This document shows, piece by piece, positions 9,005-17,578 of a stretch of 17,578 bases of DNA. The notes below the pieces were generated by a model that was not told where the DNA came from, made no database searches, and saw only the letters and a list, made by a program, of their open reading frames with translations. The translations under genes and the position numbers were made by a program. Numbering within the stretch: the first letter of the stretch is position 1; every line of letters begins with the position of its first letter. Source of the stretch: Setaria digitata (lineage: Eukaryota > Nematoda > Chromadorea > Rhabditida > Setariidae); contig RCAB01000817.1 of the NCBI GenBank assembly GCA_003640385.1, positions 1-17,578 of the forward strand. The letters run 5' to 3'.

Positions 9005-11140
9005 GAATATCTGATTTGACTAGTTGACTTCATTATCTCTTTTAATCTTTTTTAGTTTCTCTTTAAGTTTTTGCTCTCATTAGATTCTACCTAAAAGCAT
9101 AAATTCTGTGGGTTATAAAAAAAAAATAACATTTGAATTTGAATTTTTCTTTAACAGCAGATTTTTGAGCGATGAAAAACTGCAGTGAGATATGTGGCCT
9201 TTTTTAATATGGTGTGTAAGATTCATTTCAATATTTCTTTTCGTCTCTTGAGCGTAGTTCCCTCCTAATAATTTTAGTTTGATAAAAATTTGTCACTAAT
9301 AGTAATAGTTTATTAAGTTATTGTATTTTATATTTTATGGATATCTCTAATTTTCATATATTTTTTTCGAGCGTTCATATCTCAATTTTTATCTTTGCTG
9401 TAATCCTCATAGTGATGAAATCGTCATTTATTATCACTTTGTACTTTTTTCTGCTATTTCTTATCTGAATAATTTATTCATTTTTTTTTTTCTTTAGTTT
9501 TCAGTCTTTGTTTGTTATCGGATTATTCAACTGTCAATTTATACTTTTTATTTTGTGTTTGTGGATTTTCTGTGTTGTTCCTGCTAAATTTTTTTTTTTA
9601 TTTGTTATTTTTTGAGTTTGACCTTATTTTTATGTTTTTTCCTTCTCATTTTCCTTTCTCACACCACTTTCTACTCAAGCAGGAAATGTTTGACGGTGAT
9701 ATGGTTGCCAGTTCTCTACGACCGGTAATGATTGCGTGGTTGAGATCTGACTTTTCCTAGTAGGAAAACTGTTGGGAATTATGTTCGATATATTTTCATG
9801 CTATTAGCAAATGAAAAAATATATCATAAGTCTATTTTGTCAAGAAAAAAAAAAAAAAAGGAAAACCAAGCAAATTAATTATGAAATTCATAAAAGGCTG
9901 ACTTATTTTGTTTTATTTCGTGACTTCTTTGTTCTCTTTTGATTCCATAATTTTATTCCGTTTAAGGAGGTGCAAATGTTTAAGTTTCTCTTAGCTTATT
10001 GTATGCTGATTGTTATTTCCTTTTTTCCTGTAATGGCTAATGGCTTATCCATCACCTCTGGTATAGATTGATTATGTGATATGGCTGACAATTGGCATTG
10101 TAAACTTTTCTGGAAAACTTTATTTTCGGTTATTTTAGTGTCATATTTTGTCACAACATTTTGAAATTTCGAACAAAAAAAGCATGCATTATTAATAGTG
10201 AATCACGAATCTTTTTTTTTATATTTTGCTTTCCATTTATCTTAGTTATTCTAACTGGAATTATTCTATATCCATCTATCTTAGCAATTGTATTGAAGTT
10301 CTTATGGAATAAGTTGAAATCCCGATATACCACCATATTGTATCTCATATGGTTTATATTCCTTTTTCCATTTCTCTGTCATGAGTATCATCATATTGAC
10401 AAAGTTGACGAATTGATTCAACTAATTTATTTAACTTTTTTTTTTCTTTTTTTTAGTAATGATATTAAAATCCACTGCATCAGACGGTGATTCACCTCTT
10501 CCCATATTCTTTCCTTGTACTTCAGTTGTTCGTTTGTTTTAAGAATAATAATGTAATATTTCTACATTGTTTTACGCGGAAGTTGAAATCAACAGTTTTT
10601 GAAATTTTCTTGTCACGTACTGCAGCAATATTTTCGGCTCATAATTTCACAACACAGTCGGAAATTCTACAGTTTTCTTCTTCTAACATGTATTCAAAAT
10701 ATTTGTATTATTTCAATGAAACTCGGAAAAGATTCCGTTTCTATGTTTGATTTAATTTCTCGATCGTCTGCCTCTTGGAGAAGGTTAATGCTCAGAAATC
10801 GACGACCAGAATGATGGAAAAAAAAAGTAAGGAAAGGGTGAGAACACATCTGGGAGCTTCACTTGGACTCAGAAAAGAAGTAATAGTGATGAATAGTTAT
10901 TCGGTCCAATTGTCATGGTAAATTCTCAATCAATTTTCGGTTAATTATTAAAGTTTTCCTCGGATATAGCTATTATAATCAAATGTCATATCATATTAGA
11001 TGCATGAAACAGGTGATCATTAGTGTATTCATCTATAAATTGCGCTATTATTAAATGAGAAGTTAATTCAGGTGTAGGTATTTTCGGTCAATTGTAAAAT
11101 AACTCAACAGCGAGTACTGTTGTTTCGAACATTTTTAATA
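9005..11140 (+). other. AT-rich intergenic stretch after the helicase
   Basis: The first few hundred bases are presumably the helicase 3'UTR; I find no clear AATAAA within about 300 bp of the stop. The rest is T-rich noncoding DNA. Two short spots look coding-like: 9683-9724, bounded by a CAG acceptor and a GTAATG donor, and 10600-10920. Neither could be built into a gene. Confidence 0.5.
10600..10920 (+). other. Coding-like island, unassigned (possible small exon or gene relic)
   Basis: Composition here is less AT-rich than the flanks, and two overlapping frames each give plausible peptides. One is FTTQSEILQFSSSNMYSKYL... to a stop at about 10747. The other starts at an ATG near 10718 and reads through SVSMFDLISRSSASWRRLML to a stop near 10815; a third short ORF starts there (MEKKSKERVRTHLGASLGLR). 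None matches a family I know. It could be an exon of an unrecognised gene, an alternative 3' exon, or a decayed gene. Confidence 0.22.
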
Positions 11141-11148
11141 TTGAATTT

Positions 11149-11201
11149 TATATATTGAATTTTATATATATATATTGAAAATTATATATATATATATAAT
11201 T
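11149..11201. repeat. TA-rich microsatellite
   Basis: TATATA runs alternate with ATTGAATTTTAT-like units: two near copies of ATATTGAATTTTA, then (TA)n twice. This is a simple repeat in the intergenic region. Confidence 0.85.
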
Positions 11202-11811
11202 CTATCCATTGGATATAATTGGAAATTTTTACGGATTCTTGATTCCAACATTATTCGATGGTGCATTTACATTTCATGATGATATCTTCCCAGTTTTGGC
11301 ATATATTGCATGATTATCTGTTACAGTTTACAGTTTACTGCATAAAGATACATTCTGAAACTGAATATATTAACTTCTAAATAATTTTACTTCATGTCAT
11401 TTAATTATTAATAATCATTTCCAACTTTTTATTTGTTGGGAAAAAAAATTTTTTTTTGCGGTAAAATCAATTTACCAATTGATTTTTCTTTTTTCATCAT
11501 CAAAAAAAAAGCAAACAACGAAATGAAGGGAAGCGAAGTACTTCAAATACTTAAAAGAGTACGTTCCGAAATTCCCAAATGAATTTCAATGATTGAACGA
11601 TGAAAATTGGTCTACCATAATCCTATTGAGTGACAAATTGAGTTAGAAATGCATTTTTATATTTTTGCACATGACAAAATAAACGGAAAGATATGAGGAA
11701 ACGAAATGATTTTGTTAGAACGGAAAAACCAAAAAATATGATTTATGGTTAATTTTTTCCGTTCTCGAACAGAGAGAGCTACTCTCGAATATCCCACATT
11801 CTCGTTGTACC

Positions 11812-11824
11812 ATCTCTCTCTCCC

Positions 11825-11860
<36 letters not shown>

Positions 11861-11861
11861 C
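11812..11861. repeat. (TC)n / TCTCTCCC microsatellite
   Basis: An almost pure pyrimidine run of TC units with CCC interruptions lies inside a wider C/T-rich patch to about 11915. It gives spurious Arg-Glu and Ser-Leu repeat ORFs on the two strands. Confidence 0.93.
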
Positions 11862-12167
11862 TTCGCCTCTTCAGTTTCTCTCTTGTTTCTCTTTTCTTCA
11901 TCTTTTTTCCCTCGAGAGAGAAGAAAAAAAGAAAGCCATTTGATCATTAAAAATATTTGACACTATCTGTCTTCATCGTTGAAAATATATTTGACTTTAG
12001 ACTATTCAAATTGTTAGGAAATATTGGATGAAAAGTTATATTTAAAAAAAAAAAAGAAAGAGAAGACTAAAATATTAATTATTTTAGTGATGCAATGAAT
12101 GAATGTTTTTTTTTTTTTTTTTTTTTACAGGACAGAATTGTTCTAAATTCCCTATGGGAATATATGT

Positions 12168-12560
12168 ATTTTATTTGTTGAACTTATTTACTCATTTACT
12201 TAATCTGTTCATATAATTATTATTTTTTTTTTTTTACTCATCTTTTAGCTTCCTCATCTCGTTATTTATTTGTAAATTTACTTATTCATTCACTCATTTT
12301 TTTTAATTCATTTACTTATTTATTTATTTTTTGCCATTTGCATATTTTATGTCTACATAATTCATTTCTTTATCTACTCCTGTATTTATTCATTCATATT
12401 CATTTATTTATTTACATTCATTTTTTTTTTTTTTTTTCAATTACATATTTCTTCATCTTTTTATTTATCATTCAATTGTTGTTTTTTACTCATTTGTTTA
12501 TCTGTTCACCTGTTTATTTATTTATTTATCCACTTACTATAAATATTTTTCAACCATTTT
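12168..12560. repeat. Degenerate ATTT/ATTC tetranucleotide-repeat region
   Basis: About 390 bp are dominated by imperfect TTTA and TTCA units (TTTATTTATTTA, ATTCATTCA, CTCATTTA). It reads as an ancient, mutated tetranucleotide satellite. No gene is visible. Confidence 0.7.
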
Positions 12561-12578
12561 TTATTCCATTTAAATATG

Positions 12579-12581
<3 letters not shown>

Positions 12582-12612
<31 letters not shown>
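12582..12612. repeat. (CA)n microsatellite
   Basis: About 15 uninterrupted CA units. Confidence 0.96.
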
Positions 12613-12613
<1 letters not shown>

Positions 12614-12735
12614 GTGCTTACAAATTACATTTCTCCAAGGGCGGCAAATCTTTGACGAATTATATTTGATTTAAAATGATCCGGAAAGAAAAGGAAATTT
12701 TCTATTAAATTTGTCAAGCGGAAAGAAAAAACGAT

Positions 12736-12925
12736 GGAGGGAGAGAGAGAAAGAGAGAGGGCGAGAGAATGCAAAGAGAGAGAAAGGGAGAAAAGGAACG
12801 AATGGAAATTCCCAAAGGCTTTTAAATTTTTTCTTTTTGTCTTTAAGCAATTGAAATAATTGAATTAAAACGGAAACCACTCCCTGTTTAGCATGAATTT
12901 TTAATATACAAATAGTTGACAGCAG

Positions 12926-12956
<31 letters not shown>

Positions 12957-13120
12957 TGAGAGAGAGGAGGGGAAAGGAAGAAGATGAACAAAATAATTGT
13001 CAAAAGAGGAAGTAAAGAAATGAAAAACAAAATAAAAGAGAAGAGAAGAGATGCAAAAGTAAGAAGAAAAAGAAAAGTAATGCAAAAGAAGAAAGTGAGG
13101 AAAAAAAAGGAAAAAAAAAA
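12736..13120. repeat. Purine-rich region with two (GA)n microsatellites
   Basis: GA runs at 12736-12790 and 12925-12972 are followed by a nearly pure A/G stretch to about 13120. It lies just upstream of the homeobox gene's first exon. The long open frame on the minus strand here (Phe/Leu/Ser repeats) is a by-product of the purine bias, not a gene. Confidence 0.88.
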
Positions 13121-13184
13121 TTTTTTTAATGTTATTTTAAATTTCAATTCATAACCATTTTCTGGTTTAAAGTGCTACCAAAAA

Positions 13185-16100
13185 ATGTTCACCTCAATTG
13201 ATGCTCTATTACGACATAGTAATAATATTATTACTAATACTACTACTACAACTGATAGTAATAATTGTAATCCTAATCATAATACTGATAGTAATAATCA
13301 TCCGGAAACGATAATTTTATCAAATTATCACGAAACAAATGATAAATTTGAGCATATTTTACCGGATAATATTTCATCAGCTTCTGCTTATTCCATTAAT
13401 CCTATATTATTATTTCCTGGAAATCATCATATTATGAAAAATTCATCTAATCTTCAAAATATACGGTATGTTCCACCTTTAACATCAATTTCATCATCAT
13501 CATCATCATTATTATCATTATCATCATCATCGTCATCGTTATCAGCAACAACGACAACAGCTACGATAACGACACCAATGATGAACTCATCAACATCATC
13601 ATCATTGTCGTTACCATTACCATCATCATGTATGTTACCAGTAGCAACAATAGCCGCTGCAACAGCATCAATAAGAACAGCAACAGCAACAACAATAGCA
13701 GCAGCAGCAGCAGCAGCAACAACAACAACAATAACAACAACAACAACAACAATAACAACAACAACAACAACAACAGCAACCTCAACAACAACGACAGCAA
13801 CAGACATAGGACCGATTGTAATTGAGCAACTACCGTATTCATCCATGTTTCATGCCACTAACATTCCATTACTCTACGATCATATTGCTCTAACAAGTAA
13901 GTCTTTTTGCAATCTTACGGTGTTTTTTTTTTAACTAAATATAATTTTAAAAAGGATGAAAAAAGACGTTGATAACAGAATAAAGCATCAAGTGAGTGTT
14001 TTACAGAGCAGAAAAAGAGGTGAAAATAAAGTTTGGTAATTTCATTGTTTATTTTTTGAATTAATTACTTACAGTATTAATATTACGTTTCTGATTGATT
14101 AAAAAATGCTTCACAAGGAAGGAAAAGAGTTAAAAAGAAAGTTTCATAATTTTCTTTTTATTTTATTTTCTGAATTAATAACTATTGTATTAAGATGATA
14201 ATTTTTATTGACAAAAAAAAAAAAAAGATGTTTTTACAAAGCAGGAAAAGAGGTGAAAATGAAGTTTGATAATTTTATTATTTAGCTTTTTTTGAACATT
14301 AATATTATTATTGTGACTGATAAAAATGATTTCTTTTATGATTATCACTGATTATTCCCAAAATAGAAATAATTACAACAGCAATAAGAATTTTGCAATA
14401 AGAAAAAGATAGGCATTGGTGAAAAAAATATTATTTTGTAATAAAAAATTTTATGGTGTATTATTTGGACGAAATTATTATGTTTAACAGAAATTATCAT
14501 TTGTATTATCTCATAATAATTATTTAGAGTTATCAGTTAAAAACTTATATTGTCATTTTTTTTTTTTTTTTTTAATTTGCAGTGGATATTTGTTATTCCA
14601 TTTATTGCCAAAAATAACTATAATTTTTTGAAAAATATTAAATAGTTTACAACATTATCGAACTTCTTTTTAGCTATAAAGAATATGCAAATTTCATAAT
14701 TTGTACTTTTGAAAGAAAATTAGAAATTAAAAATAGCAATCAAACAATTATAGTGTTTTGGATTTTTTAAGTTTTTATTAAACTGCAAGTCCAGTTAGTA
14801 ATTAGGAATTATGTGATATTGTTGTTTTCTTTTAAAATAAAAAGAAAAAAGAAAACGATTCATTAATTTCAAATTTTAAAACTTCGAGATTGCGAAAAGA
14901 AGAAGGTCGAAAAAAAGAAATATGCTATTATTATGTTTATTTAATAAGTTTAAAAACTGCATAGGCTGTGTCAATGCTCCCAATTTAACTTTTGGTATTA
15001 ATTTCTGTAACTTCACTTTTTGACGTTAATCTTTTTAATTTTTTGCTTTTCAATTTTTGAAAAAATAAAAAGTAAAATAAGAAAGAAAATTATCTCATTA
15101 ACTTTAAATCCTTCTTTTTTTCAAAATAAAAGATTGAATTTGAATCCCTTAAAAAAAAAAAAAAAAAAAAAAAAAGAAAGAAAAAATTACATTGAGTTTA
15201 AATCTATTGCTTTCTAAAATACCTCATTAAATTTGGATTTTTTCTTTTTTCGAAATTTTTCATTAAATTTTGAAATATTAATTAAAATTTTGAGGTCAAT
15301 TTTCTTCTTTCACAAAATAATTAATTACACAGTAAACGCATGGCAAACATTGGGAAAGATTCGACGACCACGAACAGCATTTACCACTGAGCAACTGATT
15401 GAACTGGAACGAAATTTCGCACAAACTCGTTATTTATCACGGCCAAAAAGGTACCATATACTTTTGAAATAAAATGAATAAAGCAGTTTCTAACTGATAG
15501 TAACTTTACTGTACCTAACACGATGATTGGCCCAAATAAGTGGCGAAATAAAAATGTATGAGGAGAAAATAGCCAATAGAAAATGGCAAATATTTTGTTA
15601 GTAGAAGATTGTGAACAATTTCTTGAGATGTTATTTTTGCATGGAAATTTTCAAATAAGCCCATCATAAAAAATATCCGATAGATCTGTTTATCATATCA
15701 GCTAACTGATAATTCGTTTAAAAAAAGACACAAGCATCATCTTCATCATCCTTAATATTCTTCCATTCTTTAGTATTGCATTTTTTTTTTCTAATTGATA
15801 ATTAGCTGACAATATTTGATTAAAAATGAGGAGGAAAAAAAAAAGGAATTAATGAACGGATTTATTTTAATAAAGTGAAATTTCATTTAAACATTTTTAT
15901 TTGAACTGACTTTCGTTCCATTTTCATGTCCAAATTAATTATTATATTAGAAAGAAATTTGTTAAATGATATTTTTGAAATCGAAAATAAATGGGATAAT
16001 TCCAGAAAATGGTAACACATAATAATAATTGTTACTTTTTTTAATAAAAAATGATTGTTTTTATCGTTGAGTATAATTAAGCATTGGTTATTCCAAAATG

Positions 16101-16575
16101 ACAATCATAGGAATATTAGGATATGGAAGATTAAAAGACCGGAATTGTCACTTCTGATAAAGTTTAAAATTGTGTCATTTGAACGAAAGAAGCTTATAAC
16201 TATCAAAGTAAATATCTAATCTTCTTATGCGCATTTGATATTTAAATAAATTTGCTGTAAGTAAAATTCAAAAAAAAAAAAAAAAGCTTATTAAGAAGAT
16301 AGATGCGAGCCCTATCTTAATTGGATAGTTCCATATTATCTAACTTCTGCTAATTAATTTTTAAATTATTCAATAATTTTCCATTCATTTTATAAAAAAA
16401 AAAAAAGAAGAAAGAAAAAAATGAAAAGAGGAAAAAATGCATACATATTATTTTAAGGTATCAATTGGCTCAGAAATTGCATTTGTCGGAAACACAAATC
16501 AAAATTTGGTTTCAGAATCGACGAATGAAAAACAAACGTTCTGGTCCCGGTATTTTAAGTTCAAGTCAAGTCTGA
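13185..16575 (+). CDS. ANTP-class homeodomain transcription factor
   Basis: Three exons in exact phase: 13185-13896, 15333-15450 and 16458-16575, 315 residues if the reading frame runs to the TGA at 16573-16575. The ATG at 13185 follows AAAAA and opens [11 protein letters not shown], which resembles an eh1 repressor motif. Residues about 90-210 are Ser, Thr and Ala runs coded by trinucleotide repeats. The homeodomain is residues 247-306: [19 protein letters not shown], helix 2 start RYLSRPKR, and the recognition helix with Trp48, Phe49, Gln50, Asn51, Arg53 and Met54 ([13 protein letters not shown]). Gln50 with Asn51 predicts binding to TAATTG/TAATTA-like sites in the nucleus (family knowledge). 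No YPWM hexapeptide is visible upstream. Features are shared with Hox2/3, engrailed, NK and Gbx types, so I assign the class only. The first junction (ACA-A/TA) uses the consensus donor GTAAGT. The C-terminus may differ (see 17188-17264). Confidence 0.86.
13483..13780 (+). repeat. Coding trinucleotide repeats (TCA, GCA, ACA) in homeobox exon 1
   Basis: TCA/TCG-rich runs at about 13483-13542 code Ser. GCA x7 at 13698-13718 codes seven Ala. ACA/ATA-rich runs at about 13719-13780 code Thr with some Ile. The frame is fixed by the upstream ATG and by the downstream splice phase. The other frames would give poly-Asn/Ser on this strand and poly-Leu/Val on the other strand, which are shadows. Confidence 0.92.
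13897..15332 (+). other. First intron of the homeobox gene (1436 bp)
   Basis: It begins GTAAGT and ends TTACACAG. It is very AT-rich and holds the three-copy tandem repeat (13996-14335) and a 25-base A run at 15151-15175. No exon is visible inside. Confidence 0.85.
13996..14335. repeat. Diverged tandem repeat, about 110-123 bp unit, three copies
   Basis: Copies start near 13996, 14106 and 14227. Copies 1 and 3 share a strongly matching core, TTTTACARAGCAGRAAAAGA then GGTGAAAATRAAGTTTGRTA; copy 2 is more diverged (CACAAGGAAGGAAAAGAGTT). Anchors (the GAG of the core) lie at 14017, 14127 and 14250, so the spacing is 110 then 123 bp. Each core is followed by an ATT-rich tail containing GAATTAAT or GAACATTAAT. 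Confidence 0.8.
15333..15450 (+). other. Homeobox exon 2: arm, helix 1 and start of helix 2
   Basis: The exon codes NAWQTLGKI and homeodomain residues 2-30, with two bases of the codon for residue 31. The acceptor is TACACAG at 15326-15332 and the donor is GTACCA at 15451. Hydrophobic core residues Phe8, Leu16 and Phe20 are present, as is Arg5 of the minor-groove arm. Confidence 0.93.
15451..16457 (+). other. Second intron, splitting the homeobox at codon 31
   Basis: A 1007-bp AT-rich intron. It contains CTAATTGATAATTAG at about 15791-15805, a palindromic pair of homeodomain-type TAAT cores, but such words are expected by chance at this base composition. No other feature is visible. Confidence 0.8.
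16458..16575 (+). other. Homeobox exon 3: recognition helix and C-terminus
   Basis: The acceptor is TTTTAAG at 16451-16457. The exon completes Arg31 and codes [29 protein letters not shown] and a short tail PGILSSSQV before TGA at 16573. A GTATTT donor at 16550 could instead end this exon after Gly/Pro and join an exon at 17188. Confidence 0.9.
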
Positions 16576-17578
16576 TTAGCATTATCAGTGATTTATCAGT
16601 GATACATTATTTTTTTCTTTCACATTTTTTCGAACTCTACCTATCTTCTTCATTTTTTTTTTTCTCTTTCTTCCTTCTTTTTTTTTTTTCTGTAAGTCTG
16701 TTAAATGGATTACAATGTATTATTGCTAATTGTATCAGAAAAAAATTTTATCAACAAATAATTACAAATACTATGTAAAAAAAAAAGTGAATTACTTTAC
16801 TATTTGGTTAACTTAACAGCAACAGTTTTTAATTTGATGGAAAATTATAAATTACACACTCCATGAATAAAATTGATTGGAATCTTTTTTAGTATTACGA
16901 TTCTTTTGTTTTTTTTTTTTTTTATCTTTTAAACATTTCTTATGACTTTCCAGTTCTTTAATATCAATTAATTACTTTTTTTCTCGAAATTATTTAATAT
17001 TTTTCAATGTTCAAACATTTCTTGATTAAAAAAAAAAAAAATAAACAAATTTTTAATTCATTTTTTTTTTTTTTTTTTCTTCTTCAATATGTGTGATTTC
17101 ATTTCGGGGCCAATGAAGGGAGATTAAGCAAAACTACTAATCAAATTATGCAATATTTTTTTCTTCTATTATTGTCATTAAATTTAGGTAACTCACTAGA
17201 TTTTATGCACTTGAAAAGGATCATTTGTGCTTCTGCTATGATCGATGATAATAATGAAATCTGATAAATGATTTTGAATAATGATAGTGGACAAAAATTA
17301 CTGATAATAACATTGATTTTTAATCGTTTAACTTGACATGAATTTTTTAGGCTTTAAATTTACAGAAGAAAAAAGAAAAAAAAAGCCCACCATTTATTAA
17401 TTTAATTCAGTTCAAATACCGATTCTTTCTTGCTTTCCCTTTTTTTTAAGCAAACAATTTCCAACATCCTAATTTGAGTAAGACATTTCCTTTCCGTTCC
17501 TTTTTCTCGCTTTTTCGAACAAAATACAACCATATACTTAATTTAAAATTAAGTTGAATTTAAACAAAAAAAAAAAAA
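16576..17578 (+). other. 3' flank of the homeobox gene
   Basis: AT-rich, with long T tracts. An AATAAA at 16866-16871, about 290 bp after the 16575 stop, could be the polyadenylation signal for the short form. There is one candidate exon at 17188-17264. Nothing else is recognisable to the window end. Confidence 0.5.
17188..17264 (+). other. Possible alternative terminal exon of the homeobox gene
   Basis: The acceptor AAATTTAG at 17180-17187 precedes a frame that joins in phase to a donor at 16550 (G/GT gives Gly). It would code NSLDFMHLKRIICASAMIDD then NNEI and a TGA at 17262-17264, for a 332-residue protein. The peptide looks more gene-like than random intron, but it is short and matches nothing I know. 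Confidence 0.35.

Noticed and set aside
10161..10490. Hydrophobic 109-residue frame resembling a membrane protein
   Set aside because: T-rich DNA gives Phe/Ile/Leu by composition alone; the start is TTG and there is no conserved motif.
11657..11947. Arg-Glu repeat frame on the minus strand and Ser-Leu repeat frame on the plus strand
   Set aside because: Both are translations of the (TC)n microsatellite.
12671..13147. 158-residue open frame on the minus strand
   Set aside because: Composed of Phe/Leu/Ser runs that follow from the purine-rich plus strand and (GA)n microsatellites; no start context, domain or complexity of a real gene.
13454..13846. Poly-Val/Asp and poly-Leu frames on the minus strand, and a poly-Asn/Ser frame on the plus strand
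   Set aside because: Shadows of the coding trinucleotide repeats; the sense frame is fixed by splice phase to the homeodomain.
15791..15805. Paired TAAT homeodomain-type sites suggesting autoregulation
   Set aside because: TAAT words are very common in DNA of this composition, and nothing else supports a regulatory element.
1..17578. Search for tRNA, rRNA, CRISPR, spliced-leader RNA, intact transposon or viral genes
   Set aside because: No sequence with the required conserved blocks, regular spacers or coding domains was seen.

Overview
The window looks like nuclear DNA of a nematode, most probably a clade III (spirurid/filarial-type) worm. That placement is inference, based on AT-rich noncoding DNA full of long A/T homopolymers, many introns of about 40 to 700 bp with GTAAGT-like donors and short TTTTAG/TTTCAG acceptors, and exons clearly richer in GC than the introns. 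There is one ambiguous base (n at 4505). I see no bacterial features, rRNA, tRNA, CRISPR array or intact transposon.

Layout: (1) 60-9004, + strand: one long multi-exon gene for a DEAH-type RNA helicase whose body is closest to YTHDC2. I could chain 25 exons in consistent phase, giving about 1146 residues and a stop at 9002-9004. Visible parts, in order, are a Tyr/Met/Pro/Gln-rich segment (exons to 1706), the second RecA domain with motifs IV, V and VI (1858-3216), the helicase-associated HA2 region (3342-4883), an OB-fold-like region (5315-6314), and a long polar tail ending in an Arg/Gly-rich tip (7047-9004). The first RecA domain (Walker A, DEAH box) is not in the window, and the C-terminal YTH domain of animal YTHDC2 is absent. 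(2) 9005-13184: about 4.2 kb of AT-rich intergenic DNA with TA, TC, CA and GA microsatellites, (ATTT)/(ATTC)-like repeats and one small coding-like island (about 10600-10920). (3) 13185-16575 (possibly to 17264), + strand: an ANTP-class homeobox gene of three exons. Exon 1 has an eh1-like start and large Ser/Thr/Ala runs coded by trinucleotide repeats. Exons 2 and 3 carry a complete homeodomain split by an intron in the codon for homeodomain residue 31. Its first intron contains a roughly 115-bp tandem repeat in three copies. (4) 16576-17578: AT-rich 3' flank with a possible alternative last exon at 17188-17264.

The two genes lie head to tail, separated by more than 4 kb, and nothing links them functionally: one is a cytoplasmic-type RNA helicase, the other a nuclear transcription factor. 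The points most worth a second look are the helicase architecture (no YTH domain, a low-complexity block before RecA2, no RecA1 in view), a one-base frame conflict near 5643-5668, a perfect 21-bp intronic inverted repeat, and the unassigned homeodomain with its repeat-expanded N-terminus.
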